A stretch of DNA of 38,580 nt from Nitriliruptoraceae bacterium (GCA_007136095.1 SLHP01000105.1:1-38580), one strand, 5' to 3'. Numbered from the stretch's first letter, positions 8,031 through 16,120 are shown. Numbers and translations are program-made. The notes: generated from the letters alone by a model not told the origin.

Positions 8031-8603
8031 CCGCCCGACCTCCCCCGCGAACACCGCGGCGCTGTCGAACAGGGTGGTCCCGGCCGTGAAGTCCCGATGC
8101 TCCGGCGTGACGTCGTCGAGGTCGATGTGGGCCGTGCCCGACCCGTCATGACGGGCCAGGACCAGTCCGACCGGTACGGCGTCACGAAGCACGACCCAGG
8201 CCAGGCGATCGTCCCGTAAACCCGCGAGCCCGGGTTGCGACCGACGGATGTCCTCCGCGTGGAACGCGAGGAACCGCGGGAGGTACACCCCGCTGATCGG
8301 CCACCGGAGGACCTCGAAGTACGCGTCGGCCGACCGATCGCGCAGGATCCGGCTCAGGTGGTAGCCGTGGACCAGGATGATGGCGACGTTGGTCACGATG
8401 ACCGGGACCGAACCGATCAGCACGGCGTCGACGGAGGACACGACCGCACCCACGAACCCGATGATGCGCAGGCGCAGGACCCAAGCCATCACGAGGCTCA
8501 GGACCACCAACGGCGACACGAGGTAGCCGACCAGTTCGTCGAGCAGAGCGGTGCCGCGCTTGCGTGCCAGTACTGTCGCAGACGCTCCCGCCCGCCCCGA
8601 CAT
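7890..8603 (-). CDS. Membrane protein (YgjV-like), 3' end probably replaced
   Basis: The predicted 237 residues start with three hydrophobic helices (about 22-42, 45-62 and 64-82), whose pattern LVMAWVLRLRIIGFVGAVV...GSVPVIVTNVAIILVHGYHL resembles the small inner-membrane YgjV family. A soluble part follows with LDDVTPEHRDFTAG, like the acetyltransferase-type tail seen in some of these proteins. The last 50 or so residues, from VLAVVAHPDD on, are PIG-L remnant in the same frame, so the gene appears to have lost its own 3' end and to read through. The start ATG at 8603 has no clear ribosome binding site and is only 12 bases from the start of the divergent MFS gene, so it may be leaderless. Function unknown; the product may be non-functional. 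Confidence 0.55.
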   Translation of the reverse strand: MSGRAGASATVLARKRGTALLDELVGYLVSPLVVLSLVMAWVLRLRIIGFVGAVVSSVDAVLIGSVPVIVTNVAIILVHGYHLSRILRDRSADAYFEVLRWPISGVYLPRFLAFHAEDIRRSQPGLAGLRDDRLAWVVLRDAVPVGLVLARHDGSGTAHIDLDDVTPEHRDFTAGTTLFDSAAVFAGEVGRVLAVVAHPDDRTGAIRRRRPDTAVTINHREDRGRQGRATRRITVSW

Positions 8604-8615
8604 CCGAGGTTGATC

Positions 8616-9809
8616 ATGGTCAGGTCGGCGGGCGCTGCCAGCGGCCGCCGTGCGATGGTGATCGCGTCACTGGCCACGGTGGCCGGCAGCCTGCCGGTCT
8701 TCTTCACGGCCGCGATGGCGGTGCAGGTCAGCCACGACCTGAACTTCGGGACGGTCGGGATCGGAGCGGCGGTCGCCACGTTCTTCGGGACGATGGCGCT
8801 CACCTCGATGTACCTGGGCCGTGTGGCCGACCGGCTCGGCGCCACCCGGTCGCTGCGCATCGCATCGTTCGGCGCCGGGGTCTCCGCGCTCGGCATCGCC
8901 ACCTCGGCGCGGGCGTGGTGGGCACTGGCCGGGTGGCTGGTCGTGTCCGGAACCGCGGCCGCACTCGCCCAACCGGCCGCCAACCGGTTGCTGATCAACC
9001 GTGTGCGGATCACACGCCTCGGCACCGCCTTCGGACTGAAACAGTCCGCACCGCCGACCGCATCGATGCTCGCGGGCCTCAGCGTCCCGGTCATCGCGCT
9101 GACGGTCGGTTGGCGCTGGGCGTTCGCCGTCGCAGCCATCGCGGCGGTCGCGATGGCGATCGCGGTCGGTCCCACACCCTCGAGTGCCCCTGCGCCGGTC
9201 GCACGCAAGGGGCGGCAGAAGCTCCAACCGCTGCGCGACCCTGGGACGCTGCTGCTGCTCGCCACGGGTTTCGGACTGGGCTTCGCCAGCAACTCCGCGG
9301 TCCTGGCCTTCTTCGTCGATGCAGCGACGCGATCAGGTCTGTCCTCATCGGCCGCGGGTCTGGTCTTCGCGGCGTCCAGCCTGGCGGCGATCATCGTTCG
9401 GGTCGTGGCGGGGATCGCCTGCGACCGCCTGACCTTCCGTCCCCTGCGCCTGTGCGCGGCACTCCTGACCACCGGCGCGGTCGGGGTCGCGCTCCTGGCC
9501 GCGGGCGGTCCCGGCCTGGTGCCGGTCGGCGGGATCATGGCGATCGCCGGGACCTGGGGGTTCCCGGGGGTCTTCTGGTTCGCCGTACTCCGGGCCTATC
9601 CGCAGACACCCGGCAGGATCACCGGCGCGATGGCCCCGGCGTCGGTCGGTGGGGTGCTCGGCCCCATCGGGTTCGGTGTACTGGCCGCGAACGTCAGTGA
9701 CGGGGCGGCATGGTGGGCGACCGCAGGGGTCGCGCTACTGGCCGCGCTGGCGATGCTGTTCGGTGCGCAACGGCTCGCTGCCGATGCACCACCGCCCGCC
9801 ACCACTTGA
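8616..9809 (+). CDS. MFS transporter
   Basis: A 397-residue major facilitator with twelve predicted helices in two halves, separated by a basic, Pro-rich loop around residues 190-205 (ARKGRQKLQPLRDPG). Between helices 2 and 3 the signature YLGRVADRLGATRSLR matches the G-x-x-x-D-R-x-G-R-R loop of the superfamily. The C-terminal half contains ASNSAVLAFFVDAATRSGLSSSAAG, typical of CynX/NimT- and monocarboxylate-like carriers. The start ATG at 8616 has GAGG (8606-8609) six bases upstream. It is divergent from the membrane-protein gene with only 12 bases between start codons, so its promoter must lie inside that neighbour. Substrate unknown. Confidence 0.87.
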   Translation: MVRSAGAASGRRAMVIASLATVAGSLPVFFTAAMAVQVSHDLNFGTVGIGAAVATFFGTMALTSMYLGRVADRLGATRSLRIASFGAGVSALGIATSARAWWALAGWLVVSGTAAALAQPAANRLLINRVRITRLGTAFGLKQSAPPTASMLAGLSVPVIALTVGWRWAFAVAAIAAVAMAIAVGPTPSSAPAPVARKGRQKLQPLRDPGTLLLLATGFGLGFASNSAVLAFFVDAATRSGLSSSAAGLVFAASSLAAIIVRVVAGIACDRLTFRPLRLCAALLTTGAVGVALLAAGGPGLVPVGGIMAIAGTWGFPGVFWFAVLRAYPQTPGRITGAMAPASVGGVLGPIGFGVLAANVSDGAAWWATAGVALLAALAMLFGAQRLAADAPPPATT

Positions 9810-9857
9810 GCCCTGGCGTCGGCAGAGGCCGACCGCGTTGCGCCGTGCCCACATCCA

Positions 9858-9886
9858 CTGCAGGCGACTTGCAGGGTTCCTGCAAG
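9858..9886. promoter_or_regulatory. Three TGCAGG half-sites upstream of the stress protein gene
   Basis: CTGCAGG (9858-9864) and TTGCAGG (9869-9875) are direct copies, and CCTGCAA (9879-9885) is the inverted copy. Together CTTGCAGG-gtt-CCTGCAAG (9868-9886) is a perfect eight-base inverted repeat. It is about 150 bases before the universal stress protein gene and 60 after the MFS stop, so it is either an operator or a short terminator. Confidence 0.4.
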
Positions 9887-10037
9887 GCCCCCATGGGCAT
9901 CCTGCGCACGGTCGCGGGAGAGGCGACCCGGATCGGCACCCGCCGATCCGCCCGGACGCACCGTCACGGTCCGTCCCGTCCGTCTCGTCCGTCCCGGAGC
10001 GCGTCCGGGTGGCGACAAGCTGTCAGGAGACTCGCGT

Positions 10038-10469
10038 ATGGGAATCGTCGTCCTCGTAGGAATCGACGGCAGTGATGCCGGGCGACGGGCGGTGACCTTC
10101 GCCCGGGATCGAGCGAAGGCCCTCAACGGCGAGGTGGTGCTGGCACACATCATCCCCTGGTCGCCGTACTCGTTCACGACGCCGGAGGAGAACGAGGAGC
10201 GCCCGAAGCGGCGCGCCGCCGAGCTCGCCGCCGCCGAGGAGCAGATCATGAAGCCGGCGATGGAGATCGTCGGCGATGAGGTCAAGTGCACGCCGATCTG
10301 CAAGCACGGTGACCGTGTCGAGCTGTTGATCCAGTTGGCCCGCGAACACGACGTCAGCCACATCCTCGTTGGGCGCACCGGTGAGAGCCGGCTGCGCAAC
10401 GCGTTCTTCGGCAACGTGCCGGCGCACCTGATCCAGGTGGCCGATGTCCCCGTGACGGTGGTCCCATGA
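10038..10469 (+). CDS. Universal stress protein (UspA family)
   Basis: A 143-residue single-domain Usp. It opens with VVLVGIDGSDAGRRAVTFA, the first strand and helix with the Asp that contacts ATP, and has the nucleotide-binding G-x-x-G motif late in the protein (VGRTGESRLRNAFFGNVPAHLIQVADVPVTVVP), so it is probably an ATP-binding type. AGGAG (10025-10029) lies eight bases before the ATG. Its TGA overlaps an in-frame ATG of the sodium:alanine symporter gene (ATGA), showing one transcript and possible coupling. Usp domains often work with transporters, either fused or adjacent; here a regulatory role for the symporter is plausible but inferred. The gap before it has imperfect tandem CGTCC-type repeats around 9967-9996. 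Confidence 0.92.
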   Translation: MGIVVLVGIDGSDAGRRAVTFARDRAKALNGEVVLAHIIPWSPYSFTTPEENEERPKRRAAELAAAEEQIMKPAMEIVGDEVKCTPICKHGDRVELLIQLAREHDVSHILVGRTGESRLRNAFFGNVPAHLIQVADVPVTVVP

Positions 10470-10486
10470 GCAACGCAGGAGCGAAC

Positions 10487-11968
10487 GTGACCGACATGAT
10501 CCTGGCCCAGAGCATCGATGAGCGCATCAGCAACGCCATGGACCCGGTGTCCAGCGTCATCGAAGGCATCGTCTTCTACTCGGTACCCGTCGCCGGCGTG
10601 AACCTGCCGCTGATCGTGCTGTGGCTGGTCGCCGCCGGTGCCTTCTTCACCGTCTACCTCGGCTTCCTGAACATCAAGGGGCCGAAGCACGCGGTCGACC
10701 TGGTGCGGGGCCAGTACACCAGCCCGGATGACGCGGGCGAGGTGACCCACTTCCAGGCCCTGGCGACCGCGGTGTCCGGCACGGTCGGGCTCGGCAACAT
10801 CGCCGGGGTCGCCGTCGCGATCGCGATCGGTGGACCCGGCGCGACCGTGTGGATGATCTTCGCCGGCTTCCTCGGCATGTCCAGCAAGATGGCTGAATGC
10901 ACCCTTGGTGTGAAGTACCGCCGGACACGTCCCGACGGCACCGTCTCCGGCGGCCCGATGTACTACCTGGAGAAGGGTGTCGCCGAGGTGACCGGCAAGG
11001 TCAAGACCGGCAAGTTCCTGGCGATCTTCTTCTCGATCGCGTGCATCGGTGGCGCCATCGGCGGCGGGAACATGTTCCAGGCCAACCAGGCCACCGCGCA
11101 GATCATCGCGGTGACCGGTGGGGCGGACAGCCCGATCGTCAACCTGCGTTGGGTCGTGGGTCTGGCGTTCGCCCTCGCTGTCGGCGCGGTCATCATCGGT
11201 GGGATCAAGTCGATCGCCAAGGTCACGGAGAAGCTGGTGCCGATCATGGCAGCGGTCTACCTGGCCGCGGCTGCGGTCGTCATCCTGTTCAACATCCCGG
11301 CGATCCCCGCGGCGGTCGGTGAGATCTTCGCCAGCGCCTTCGGCTTCGGCAGCGTCGGTGGTGGCCTGGTCGGCGCCCTGATCGTCGGTTTCCAGCGTGC
11401 CGCCTTCTCCAACGAGGCCGGCATCGGTTCGGCAGCCATCGCTCACTCGGCGGTCAAGACCAACCACCCGTCGACCGAAGGACACGTCGCACTGCTCGAG
11501 CCCTTCATCGACACCGTCATCGTGTGTACGGCGACGGCCCTGATCATCGTGATCTCGGGTGCCTACCTGGATCCGGTCGCCGGCGAGTTGGGCGGTGTGG
11601 CACTGACCTCTGCGGCGTTCGCGACGGTGTTGCCGTGGTTCCCGAACGTGCTCGCGATCGCGGTGATCGCGTTCGCATTCTCCACGATGCTCACGTGGAG
11701 CTACTACGGCATGAAGGCGACCGGCTACCTGTTCGGTGACAGCGAGGTTGCCGAGACCGCCTTCAAGCTCATCTTCTGCATCTTCGTGGTCATCGGCGCG
11801 TCCCTGTCGCTCGGGCCGGTCATCGGCATCTCGGACTCGATGATCTTCCTCATGGCCATCCCGAACGTGATCGGGATGTACCTCCTGGCGAAGTCGCTCA
11901 AGAAGGAGATCCACGGCTATCGCGCCGACATCGCGGACGGCACGATCGCCAAGGTCGCCGAGCACTGA
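10487..11968 (+). CDS. Sodium:alanine/glycine symporter (AGCS family)
   Basis: A 493-residue inner-membrane carrier that imports alanine or glycine with sodium. Family signatures are plain: VAAGAFFTVYLGFLNIKGPKHAVDLVRG, FQALATAVSGTVGLGNIAGVAVAIAIGGPGATVWMIFAGFLGMSSKMAECTLGVKYR, and GFQRAAFSNEAGIGSAAIAHSAVKTNHPSTEG. About eleven helices are expected. The GTG at 10487 is chosen because AGGAG (10477-10481) lies five bases upstream; an in-frame ATG at 10466 overlapping the stress protein stop is the alternative and would add seven residues. It forms an operon with the Usp gene and ends in a strong hairpin. Sodium-driven uptake suits a marine or saline habitat, but that is inference. Confidence 0.93.
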   Translation: MTDMILAQSIDERISNAMDPVSSVIEGIVFYSVPVAGVNLPLIVLWLVAAGAFFTVYLGFLNIKGPKHAVDLVRGQYTSPDDAGEVTHFQALATAVSGTVGLGNIAGVAVAIAIGGPGATVWMIFAGFLGMSSKMAECTLGVKYRRTRPDGTVSGGPMYYLEKGVAEVTGKVKTGKFLAIFFSIACIGGAIGGGNMFQANQATAQIIAVTGGADSPIVNLRWVVGLAFALAVGAVIIGGIKSIAKVTEKLVPIMAAVYLAAAAVVILFNIPAIPAAVGEIFASAFGFGSVGGGLVGALIVGFQRAAFSNEAGIGSAAIAHSAVKTNHPSTEGHVALLEPFIDTVIVCTATALIIVISGAYLDPVAGELGGVALTSAAFATVLPWFPNVLAIAVIAFAFSTMLTWSYYGMKATGYLFGDSEVAETAFKLIFCIFVVIGASLSLGPVIGISDSMIFLMAIPNVIGMYLLAKSLKKEIHGYRADIADGTIAKVAEH

Positions 11969-11997
11969 TCGGCGCATCGTTCGACTGATCGACCCTG

Positions 11998-12021
11998 GGG
12001 GGCGCCGCTCGCGGCGCCCCC
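11998..12021 (+). terminator. Hairpin terminator after the sodium:alanine symporter
   Basis: GGGGGCGCCGC and GCGGCGCCCCC pair with almost no loop, 30 bases after the symporter stop. There is no T-run. It probably ends the Usp-symporter transcript. Confidence 0.7.
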
Positions 12022-12195
12022 TCCGGCCGTTGCGACCCAACCGTGACGCGCGCGCAAGGCGCGCACGCCGGGCATCGCGGCGCTCCGTGGCGAGCCGGGT
12101 GAGTACCTCGACCGGTTGACCATCCCCCTTTCGACAGAGGCCGGGGACTGGACCCGTCGCGCGGCTGTGACCGTGATGATCGGACCCGTACGGAC

Positions 12196-13293
12196 TCAGC
12201 CGTTGGCGCGACCGAACCCGACGACCCCACGGCGGGTCAGTCCGTCGTGGCGGATACGCACGTTGTTGCCGCTGTTGGGCGCCTCGACGACCTTCCCGTC
12301 ACCGATGTACATCGCGACGTGGCTGATCGGCGAGTGGTAGAAGACCAGGTCTCCTGGTGTGAGTTCACTGCGAGAGATGCGCGTCGTCGCGTTGTACTGC
12401 ATCCGTGACGAACGGGGCAGGGTGACGCCGGCGGCGGCCCAGGCGAACGAGGTCAACCCGGAGCAGTCGAAGCGGTGCGGCCCGCTGGCACCCCACTGGT
12501 AGGGCTTGCCGAGCTGTGCGAGCGCCACCTCGACGGCCTTCGCCGCCGGCGCGCTGGCCGCCTTCTCAGCCTCGCGCTTGGCCTCCGCCTCAGCCTCGGC
12601 CTTCGCGGCGGCCTCGGCTTCGGCCTCCTCACGGGCAAGCTGTTCCTCGTATTCCTGCTTGCGCTCGTCGAATGACGCGAGCTCCTGGCGCTCGACGAGG
12701 TCGAGGGCCCGGGCGAAGAACATCGCCGCGTGGACCCGCTGCAGGTTGTCGCGACCACAGAAGTTCAGGAGGTCACAGCCGTTCGCGATGCCGGCCTGGG
12801 CGACCGCGGCGATCGCGGTCGCGTGCACACCGGAAGCATCCTCGAAGTAGATCACTTCGTCGGGGGCATCCGGGAGCTCGAACCCCTTGGAGAGCATCGA
12901 CGCCAGCTGCGCGCGGGTGATCGGGTCGTTCGGGCAGTACCGGCCGTCACCACATCCTGCAGAGAGGCCGACGGCCGCGACGGCATCGATGGCCGCCTCG
13001 TGCACGTTGCCCTCGGCGTCGCTGAAGCGGCCCTGCTCGATGCTCATCGCCGGTGGCAGGTTGAGGGCGTTGTTCAGCATCGTTGCGACCTGACCGCGTG
13101 TCACCTCGTCGGTGGCACAGAGCAGGCCGTCACCACAGCCCTGGACGACGCCCTCAGACACCAGGGCCCTGACGGCATCGTGGCCGGTTCCGTTCACGTC
13201 CTCGAAGCTGTGGTCGGCCGATGCGCCGGACGTGGTGACGAGGAGCAGGAAGAACATGGCGGGCAGGATGAGTACGACGCGGCGAACGGTCAC
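12196..13293 (-). CDS. Exported SLH-repeat protein with NlpC/P60 peptidase domain
   Basis: A 365-residue secreted cell-wall hydrolase. The start is the GTG at 13293, with GGAG five bases upstream; it gives a clean signal peptide, VTVRRVVLILPAMFFLLLVTTSGASA, cut before DHSF. Three S-layer-homology repeats follow (about 28-80, 90-140 and 150-200), each with a Cys pair near its middle (GCGDGLLC, GCGDGRYC, GCDLLNFC) and a T/R-x-Q helix. A charged coiled-coil of Glu, Ala, Lys and Arg (about 208-255) leads to the NlpC/P60 domain, with catalytic Cys in FDCSGL and His in ISHVAMYIGDG. It should cut peptidoglycan stem peptides while tethered to the wall by the SLH repeats. The gene is transcribed alone. 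The Cys pairs suggest disulfides in the wall. Confidence 0.93.
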   Translation of the reverse strand: MTVRRVVLILPAMFFLLLVTTSGASADHSFEDVNGTGHDAVRALVSEGVVQGCGDGLLCATDEVTRGQVATMLNNALNLPPAMSIEQGRFSDAEGNVHEAAIDAVAAVGLSAGCGDGRYCPNDPITRAQLASMLSKGFELPDAPDEVIYFEDASGVHATAIAAVAQAGIANGCDLLNFCGRDNLQRVHAAMFFARALDLVERQELASFDERKQEYEEQLAREEAEAEAAAKAEAEAEAKREAEKAASAPAAKAVEVALAQLGKPYQWGASGPHRFDCSGLTSFAWAAAGVTLPRSSRMQYNATTRISRSELTPGDLVFYHSPISHVAMYIGDGKVVEAPNSGNNVRIRHDGLTRRGVVGFGRANG

Positions 13294-13370
13294 GGGTACT
13301 CCGAAGATCATCGTCGACGCTCGGGTTGGGGGGTACGCGAGCGCAGCCGAACATCGATCTGCTTGGGGGG

Positions 13371-13403
13371 CTGTGCCTCGGCGGAACATGCCGAGCGGCA
13401 CAG
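13371..13403 (-). promoter_or_regulatory. Long hairpin upstream of the SLH-NlpC/P60 gene
   Basis: CTGTGC+CTCGGC and GCCGAG+GCACAG pair over twelve bases with a two-base bulge and a seven-base loop. It starts 78 bases before the GTG at 13293, so it could be part of the leader RNA or an operator. It does not match the c-di-AMP riboswitch often found before such genes. Confidence 0.4.
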
Positions 13404-13802
13404 TCGACGTGTCGTTCTCGTCCGGCCGGGGACCACGCAGGTGACATCCGGGAGCGCGGGGCGGAACGCTAGGCGGTGCTGACGACGCCCCGGTTGGTTC
13501 TCGGGCCGAACGGCCACTGTCCCACCCTCCCCAGGGAGATAGATCATGGCCGAACGGACAGGCTTCGTTCTCGGTCCTGAGGGCACGTTCGGGCCGTTCG
13601 ACCCCGCGGGCCGGATCACCGCTGCGCCCTGCGTAGAACGCACGGAGGTTTCACCGCCACGGATCCAGCGGGTCTCTGCAGTCGCACATCCCGCAGCGTC
13701 CAGCGAGCGCCCCATCCGTGGGCCACTGCGCCCGCGATGTGCAAGGCTGCGCCCGGCAGATCGGCACGATCAGGGTCCTCGCACCCGGCTGGGAGATGTG
13801 AG
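13404..13802. other. Divergent intergenic region with one doubtful small frame
   Basis: About 400 bases lie between the leader of the SLH-NlpC/P60 gene and the permease. A small frame on the plus strand begins with ATG at 13546, after AGGGAG seven bases upstream, and reads MAERTGFVLGPEGTFGPF; it runs on to 13881 and so into the permease in another frame. I see no family match, and the second half is Arg/Pro-rich in the way of non-coding frames here. Only the first 40 residues look protein-like. The promoters of both flanking genes must be in this region. Confidence 0.2.
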
Positions 13803-16052
13803 GTGGCCCACGACACGGAGACAGCCGACGGGGCTCGTCGCTACGGGACGATCGAGGGCGTGTTCATCCCGACGCTGCTGACGATCCTGGGCGTCATCCT
13901 GTTCCTGCGCACGGGTTGGGTCGTCGGGAACGCCGGGCTCGCCGGATCGATCGGGATCATCCTGCTCGCGTTCCTGATCACCGGCTTCACCGCGCTGTCA
14001 CTGGCCTCCATCTCGACCAACGTCACCCCGGAAGCCGGCGGTGCCTACGCGCTGATCGCACGCTCCTTCGGCGTCGAGGCCGGGGGTGCCGTCGGCGTGC
14101 CCCTCTACCTCTCGCAGAGCCTGGTCATCGTGCTCTACGTCTTCGGGTTCCGCGACGGCTGGCTCGCGATATTCCCGGGCCATCCACCGCTGGCCATCGA
14201 CGTCGCGATGGTCGCCGTCCTGGTCGCCATCGTGATGATCAGCACGAAGGCGGCGTTCCGCACCCAGTTCGTGATCCTGGGCATCGTCGCGGTCGCGCTG
14301 GGCTCCATGGCGATCGCCGCGTTCACGGAACCTTGGACCCACACGCCACCGACCTTCGGGGAGTTCCCGGGCGCACCCGAGGATGGGTTCCCCGGCACAG
14401 ACGTGTGGGTCGTGTTCGCCGTCTTCTTCCCTGCCACGACCGGCATCATGGCGGGTCTGAACATGTCAGGAGAGCTACGTGATGCTCGCCGCAGCATCCT
14501 GCGTGGAACCCTGGCAGCGGTCGCGGTCAGCCTGGTGATCTACGTCGCGGTGGCCGTCTGGCTCGCCTTCGCGGCGCCAACATCGGAACTGATCAGCAAC
14601 TACTTCGCCATCGTGGATCTCTCCGCATGGGCGCCGGCGGTCCTGGCCGGTCTGCTGGCGGCGACCTTCTCCTCCGCGTTGGCCTCCCTCGTGGGAGCCC
14701 CGCGGATCCTGCAGGCGCTGGCAGCACACCGCGTCACCCCGGCGGCCTCCTGGTTGGCGACCCGCGATGGACGGGGCGAACCACGCCACGCACTGCTCGT
14801 GACCATCGCCATCGTGGGCGCCGCGGTCCTGCTGCGCGACCTGAACGCCATCGCCCCCGTGATCACCCTGATCTTCCTGATCACCTACGGCGCCATCAAC
14901 CTCGCCGTCCTCGCCGAGACCGTCGTCGACCTCCCGAGCTACCGACCGACCTTCCGCGTGCACTGGATCGTGCCACTGCTGGGAGCGCTCGGGTGCGTGG
15001 GCACCATGTTCGTGATCAACGCCTGGTTCACGTTGGTCGCCGCGGTCGCGGGCGGCGCCGTCCTCCTCTGGCTCGCGCGACGTGACCTCGAACGCCCGGT
15101 CACCGACATCCGTGGTGCGATGCTGGTCGCGCTCGCGCACTGGGCGACGCGAACGGCGCGACGCGCGCCGCCGTCGGACGAGCGGACGTGGTCACCACAC
15201 CTGCTGGTACCGGTGTGCGATCGCGAGGAGCTCGAGCGGGCACGACGCTGGCTCCCCAGGCTCACACTGCCCGGCGAGCCCGTCCGGTTGGTCGCCATCG
15301 ACGCCGACGAGATCGACGGATCGCTGGACGAAGACATCGTGGCGCTCCGGGACCGACTGGAAGAGGACGGTCTGGATCCGGGCACGACCCGGGTCGAAGC
15401 GGCTCAGGCCGAACGGGGACCCGCGGTGGCGCTCCTGGCGACCGGCGATGAGGGGGATCCGCATGCAGCCAACCTGCTCCTGGCCGGGTTCCCCGAGGAT
15501 CCGGACCACGACGCCCCGACCCGACTGCTCCTGCGACAGGCGTTCGAGATGGATGTCGGCGTCGTGCTGCTTCCCACCCGACCACCACGACTCGATGAAG
15601 CGGAACCTGCAGGGGACGACCCAGCGGCGGACGAGGATGCGGATGATGCAGCCCCCGTCATCGCCCTCTGGCTACGGGGTCAGGGACCGGACTGGCACGT
15701 CGGCGACCACCTCCCCCACTCAGACCTCGCCCTGCTGCTGGCCTACCGGCTGGTCCGCTCCTCGGAGGCGGAGCTGACCCTGGTGACCGCGGTCGACGGC
15801 ATGCAGGACACCGAACCCGCCGAGGGCTACCTCCGTGAGGTCGCCGAGATCGCACGTCTCCCGGGGCCGCCCCACGTCAGCGTCATCCCGCACCCGTTCG
15901 CACGGTCGCTCGAACATGCTCCGCCCGCGAGCCTCCACGTGATGGCGTTGTCGACACAGGTCGACTTCCACTGGCTACGCGAGGTCCGCGAACGCCTCGA
16001 CGCTCCCTGCCTGTTCGTCCGCGACTCCGGGGTCGAGAACGCGTTCGCGTGA
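13803..16052 (+). CDS. Cation-chloride-cotransporter-like APC permease
   Basis: A 749-residue membrane protein of the SLC12-like branch of the amino acid/polyamine/organocation superfamily. The start of the membrane part, GTIEGVFIPTLLTILGVILFLRTGWVVGNAGLAGS, strongly resembles helix 1 of Na-K-Cl cotransporters. TPEAGGAYALIARSFG and FFPATTGIMAGLNMSGELRD are further signatures. Twelve helices occupy about residues 15-430. A soluble C-terminal domain of some 300 residues follows, with LLVPVCDREELERARRWLP and an acidic insertion near 600-625, in the place of the regulatory domain of CCC proteins. Its substrates (K+, Na+, Cl- or amino acids) cannot be told from sequence. The GTG at 13803 has GGGAG (13791-13795) seven bases upstream. 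Confidence 0.85.
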   Translation: MAHDTETADGARRYGTIEGVFIPTLLTILGVILFLRTGWVVGNAGLAGSIGIILLAFLITGFTALSLASISTNVTPEAGGAYALIARSFGVEAGGAVGVPLYLSQSLVIVLYVFGFRDGWLAIFPGHPPLAIDVAMVAVLVAIVMISTKAAFRTQFVILGIVAVALGSMAIAAFTEPWTHTPPTFGEFPGAPEDGFPGTDVWVVFAVFFPATTGIMAGLNMSGELRDARRSILRGTLAAVAVSLVIYVAVAVWLAFAAPTSELISNYFAIVDLSAWAPAVLAGLLAATFSSALASLVGAPRILQALAAHRVTPAASWLATRDGRGEPRHALLVTIAIVGAAVLLRDLNAIAPVITLIFLITYGAINLAVLAETVVDLPSYRPTFRVHWIVPLLGALGCVGTMFVINAWFTLVAAVAGGAVLLWLARRDLERPVTDIRGAMLVALAHWATRTARRAPPSDERTWSPHLLVPVCDREELERARRWLPRLTLPGEPVRLVAIDADEIDGSLDEDIVALRDRLEEDGLDPGTTRVEAAQAERGPAVALLATGDEGDPHAANLLLAGFPEDPDHDAPTRLLLRQAFEMDVGVVLLPTRPPRLDEAEPAGDDPAADEDADDAAPVIALWLRGQGPDWHVGDHLPHSDLALLLAYRLVRSSEAELTLVTAVDGMQDTEPAEGYLREVAEIARLPGPPHVSVIPHPFARSLEHAPPASLHVMALSTQVDFHWLREVRERLDAPCLFVRDSGVENAFA

Positions 16053-16088
16053 ACGCGCAACGGTGTCATTCGCCGCGCACACCAGGTC

Positions 16089-16120
16089 GGGGCGGGACCG
16101 CGTGGTCGCGGTCCCGCCCC
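16089..16120. terminator. Strong bidirectional hairpin between the permease and katG
   Basis: GGGGCGGGACCGCG, loop TGGT, CGCGGTCCCGCCCC is a perfect 14-pair stem in the gap between convergent genes. It should stop transcription from both sides despite the lack of a T-run. Confidence 0.8.

Noticed and set aside
9967-9996. CGTCC-type tandem repeat as minisatellite
   Set aside because: Units are short and imperfect; it may be only GC-rich simple sequence.
9596-12040. 814-codon open frame on the minus strand across the Usp and symporter genes
   Set aside because: It is composed of Arg, Asp, Gly and His without any domain and lies antisense to clear family proteins; an effect of GC-rich codon use.
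13294-13802. c-di-AMP (ydaO-type) riboswitch before the NlpC/P60 gene or the permease
   Set aside because: Such genes often have it, but the conserved blocks (GGGGACCCA, GGTGAATC, CCCGAACCCG) are not found on either strand.
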